8,850 bases of DNA, taken from positions 1 to 8,850 of the forward strand of contig PHCM01000047.1 in assembly GCA_002842255.1 (NCBI GenBank), read 5' to 3'. Shown one piece after another: positions 7,732 through 8,850 of the stretch; position 1 is the first letter of the stretch, and the number at the start of each line of letters is the position of its first letter. This DNA is from Betaproteobacteria bacterium HGW-Betaproteobacteria-2 (GTDB lineage: Bacteria > Pseudomonadota > Gammaproteobacteria > Burkholderiales > Methylophilaceae). Below the pieces are notes generated by a model that was not told where the DNA came from, ran no database searches, and saw nothing but the letters and a program-made list of their open reading frames with translations. The translations under genes and the position numbers were made by a program.

Positions 7732-8554
7732 ACAAGGACTCCAACACCAGATAATAAGTAGGGAAATAGATAAAGAACATGACCAGCGGCAGGCTGGAAG
7801 TCAGCCCATCAATACGATCCAGCACACCGCCATGTCCGGGCAACAGGCTGCCGCTGTCCTTAACGCCGGCTTGGCGCTTGACCAAGGATTCGAGCAGATC
7901 GCCCATGATACTGAGCACGGTAATGCCGAACAACCCGACAATGATCCAATAGGTCAATGACAGGTTGTAGCAAATAACGAGTCCGTAGACAGCAACCGCC
8001 AGCCAGGCGCCCAGCACGCCTTCCCAAGTCTTCCCCGGGCTGATCTGCGGCGCAAGTTTATGTTTGCCGAAACGTTTGCCGGAAAAATAGGCTGCGCTAT
8101 CTGCGATCCAGACTGTAGCCATCACCATCAATAATAGCCATGGGCTGATGCCGCGCATGCTGACCAGCGCCAGCCAGGTCGGAAAAAGGACAATAAAACC
8201 GGTAATGGCAAGGACTACCGGCTGCCTGATATTGAAGCGTAACATGAGCCAGACTGGTGCTGCCAGCAGCCAGAACAGCGTTGCAGCCAGAATACTGTAG
8301 AACATCACCTGTGGCTGCAAGGTCAGCAAACCAATATCATCGGCCAGAACGACGATAACGCCGAACAGCATGGCCAGACTGGTATAAACATGCCGCCAGG
8401 GTTTGCCCATGCCTGACATGCCACCCCATTCCCAGAAAGCAATCGTGATGAAAGCCAGCATCAGCAATGCCCAGTACATATCCGGCAGCAGGAAAAGCGC
8501 AGCAAGAAAGCCTGCCGCAAGCGCCAATGAGGTCAGTATGCGGGTCTTAAGCAT
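7724..8554 (-). CDS. cdsA: Phosphatidate cytidylyltransferase (CDP-diglyceride synthase)
   Basis: Inner-membrane enzyme that makes CDP-diacylglycerol from phosphatidic acid and CTP, the branch point for bacterial phospholipids. The 276 residues are largely hydrophobic with about eight membrane segments, starting directly with one at 8-25. The C-terminal family signature is complete at 223-247: SLVKR, then [12 protein letters not shown], then LDR, including the metal-binding Asp246 region. An earlier conserved block, [19 protein letters not shown] followed by SPGKTWEG, is also present. The ATG overlaps the uppS stop by 8 nt and has no strong Shine-Dalgarno of its own, which suggests coupling to uppS translation. 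The length is slightly below E. coli CdsA (285). The signature leaves little doubt about function. Confidence 0.97.
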   Translation of the reverse strand: MLKTRILTSLALAAGFLAALFLLPDMYWALLMLAFITIAFWEWGGMSGMGKPWRHVYTSLAMLFGVIVVLADDIGLLTLQPQVMFYSILAATLFWLLAAPVWLMLRFNIRQPVVLAITGFIVLFPTWLALVSMRGISPWLLLMVMATVWIADSAAYFSGKRFGKHKLAPQISPGKTWEGVLGAWLAVAVYGLVICYNLSLTYWIIVGLFGITVLSIMGDLLESLVKRQAGVKDSGSLLPGHGGVLDRIDGLTSSLPLVMFFIYFPTYYLVLESLYA

Positions 8555-8850
8555 TCTTGCTGGTCTCTTTGTTTGAGGATGTTTCTGTCAGTTGCTCACT
8601 GGTGCGGCCGAATCTGCGCTCCCGGGCCTGATAAGACTTGATGGCCTGATTGAATGCTGTCTGATTGAAATCAGGCCACAAGGTGTCCGTGAAATAGAGT
8701 TCGGTATAAGCCAGTTGCCACAAGAGAAAGTTGCTGATGCGTTTTTCTCCGCCGGTGCGGATGAAGAGATCAGGTTCCGGCGCATAATGCATGGCCAGAT
8801 GGGCAGCCAGGTCATCTTCAGCATAGGCACCGGACTTTTCAGGCGTCTGG
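8547..8850 (-). CDS. uppS: Undecaprenyl diphosphate synthase, C-terminal part (5' end beyond window)
   Basis: Also called ispU. Cis-prenyltransferase that extends farnesyl diphosphate with isopentenyl diphosphate to the C55 carrier lipid used for peptidoglycan and surface polysaccharides. Only the last 100 codons are visible, and the frame stays open to the window edge, so the internal Met at 8790-8792 is not the start. The visible part has the diagnostic block [15 protein letters not shown] followed by [12 protein letters not shown], whose Arg and Glu residues bind diphosphate and magnesium, then LWPDF and the conserved RERRFGR. After this comes a hydrophilic tail of about 20 residues rich in Ser, Thr, Asn and Lys with no clear motif. 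It ends with TAA, overlapping the cdsA ATG by 8 nt. In related bacteria it follows pyrH and frr, which cannot be checked here. Confidence 0.96.
   Translation of the reverse strand, partial: QTPEKSGAYAEDDLAAHLAMHYAPEPDLFIRTGGEKRISNFLLWQLAYTELYFTDTLWPDFNQTAFNQAIKSYQARERRFGRTSEQLTETSSNKETSKNA

Noticed and set aside
8588..8830. An 80-codon minus-strand frame overlapping uppS
   Set aside because: It is a different frame of the same strand; the true frame contains the uppS signature [11 protein letters not shown] and remains open to the window edge.
1..8850. A novel defence, mobile or biosynthetic system
   Set aside because: Every gene is assigned to a conserved envelope-biogenesis family in the classic uppS-cdsA-dxr-rseP-bamA-ompH-lpxD-fabZ-lpxA order, with gaps of no more than 48 nt. 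No integrase, transposase, repeat array or unexplained coding space is left.

Overview
This window is a compact, unidirectional (all minus strand) cell-envelope biogenesis cluster from a Gram-negative bacterium. In transcription order, from the high-coordinate end to the low, it reads uppS (3' end only), cdsA, dxr (ispC), rseP, bamA, ompH (skp), lpxD, fabZ and lpxA (C-terminus cut by the window edge). The protein style and moderate GC (roughly half) suggest a betaproteobacterium, perhaps of the Nitrosomonadales/Methylophilaceae kind. That placement is an inference from gene order and protein character, not from a marker gene.

Layout. The first part of the operon (8850 down to 6547) makes lipid precursors: undecaprenyl diphosphate synthase, CDP-diacylglycerol synthase and DXP reductoisomerase. 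These genes overlap by 8, 8 and 1 nt. The middle part (6547 to 2319) holds the site-2 intramembrane protease RseP, the outer-membrane barrel insertase BamA and its periplasmic chaperone OmpH/Skp. The last part (2297 to 1) holds the lipid A acylation genes lpxD and lpxA flanking fabZ, which supplies the acyl chain pathway. No gap between genes exceeds about 50 bp, and there is no RNA gene, transposon, CRISPR array or factor-independent terminator that I can support.

The genes cooperate in one programme. UppS and Dxr feed the polyprenyl carrier for peptidoglycan and O-antigen, CdsA makes the phospholipid precursor, LpxA/LpxD/FabZ build lipid A, BamA/Skp assemble outer-membrane proteins, and RseP connects envelope stress to transcription.

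This is a well-known conserved gene neighbourhood. I do not see a previously undescribed system here. The points worth a second look are small: a non-canonical residue at the acyl-chain ruler position of LpxA, non-ATG starts in the adjacent ompH and lpxD genes (lpxD with a perfect 8-bp tandem duplication at its start), a relocated cysteine pair in BamA, a perfect -10-like hexamer just before bamA, and repeats in the bamA-ompH gap.
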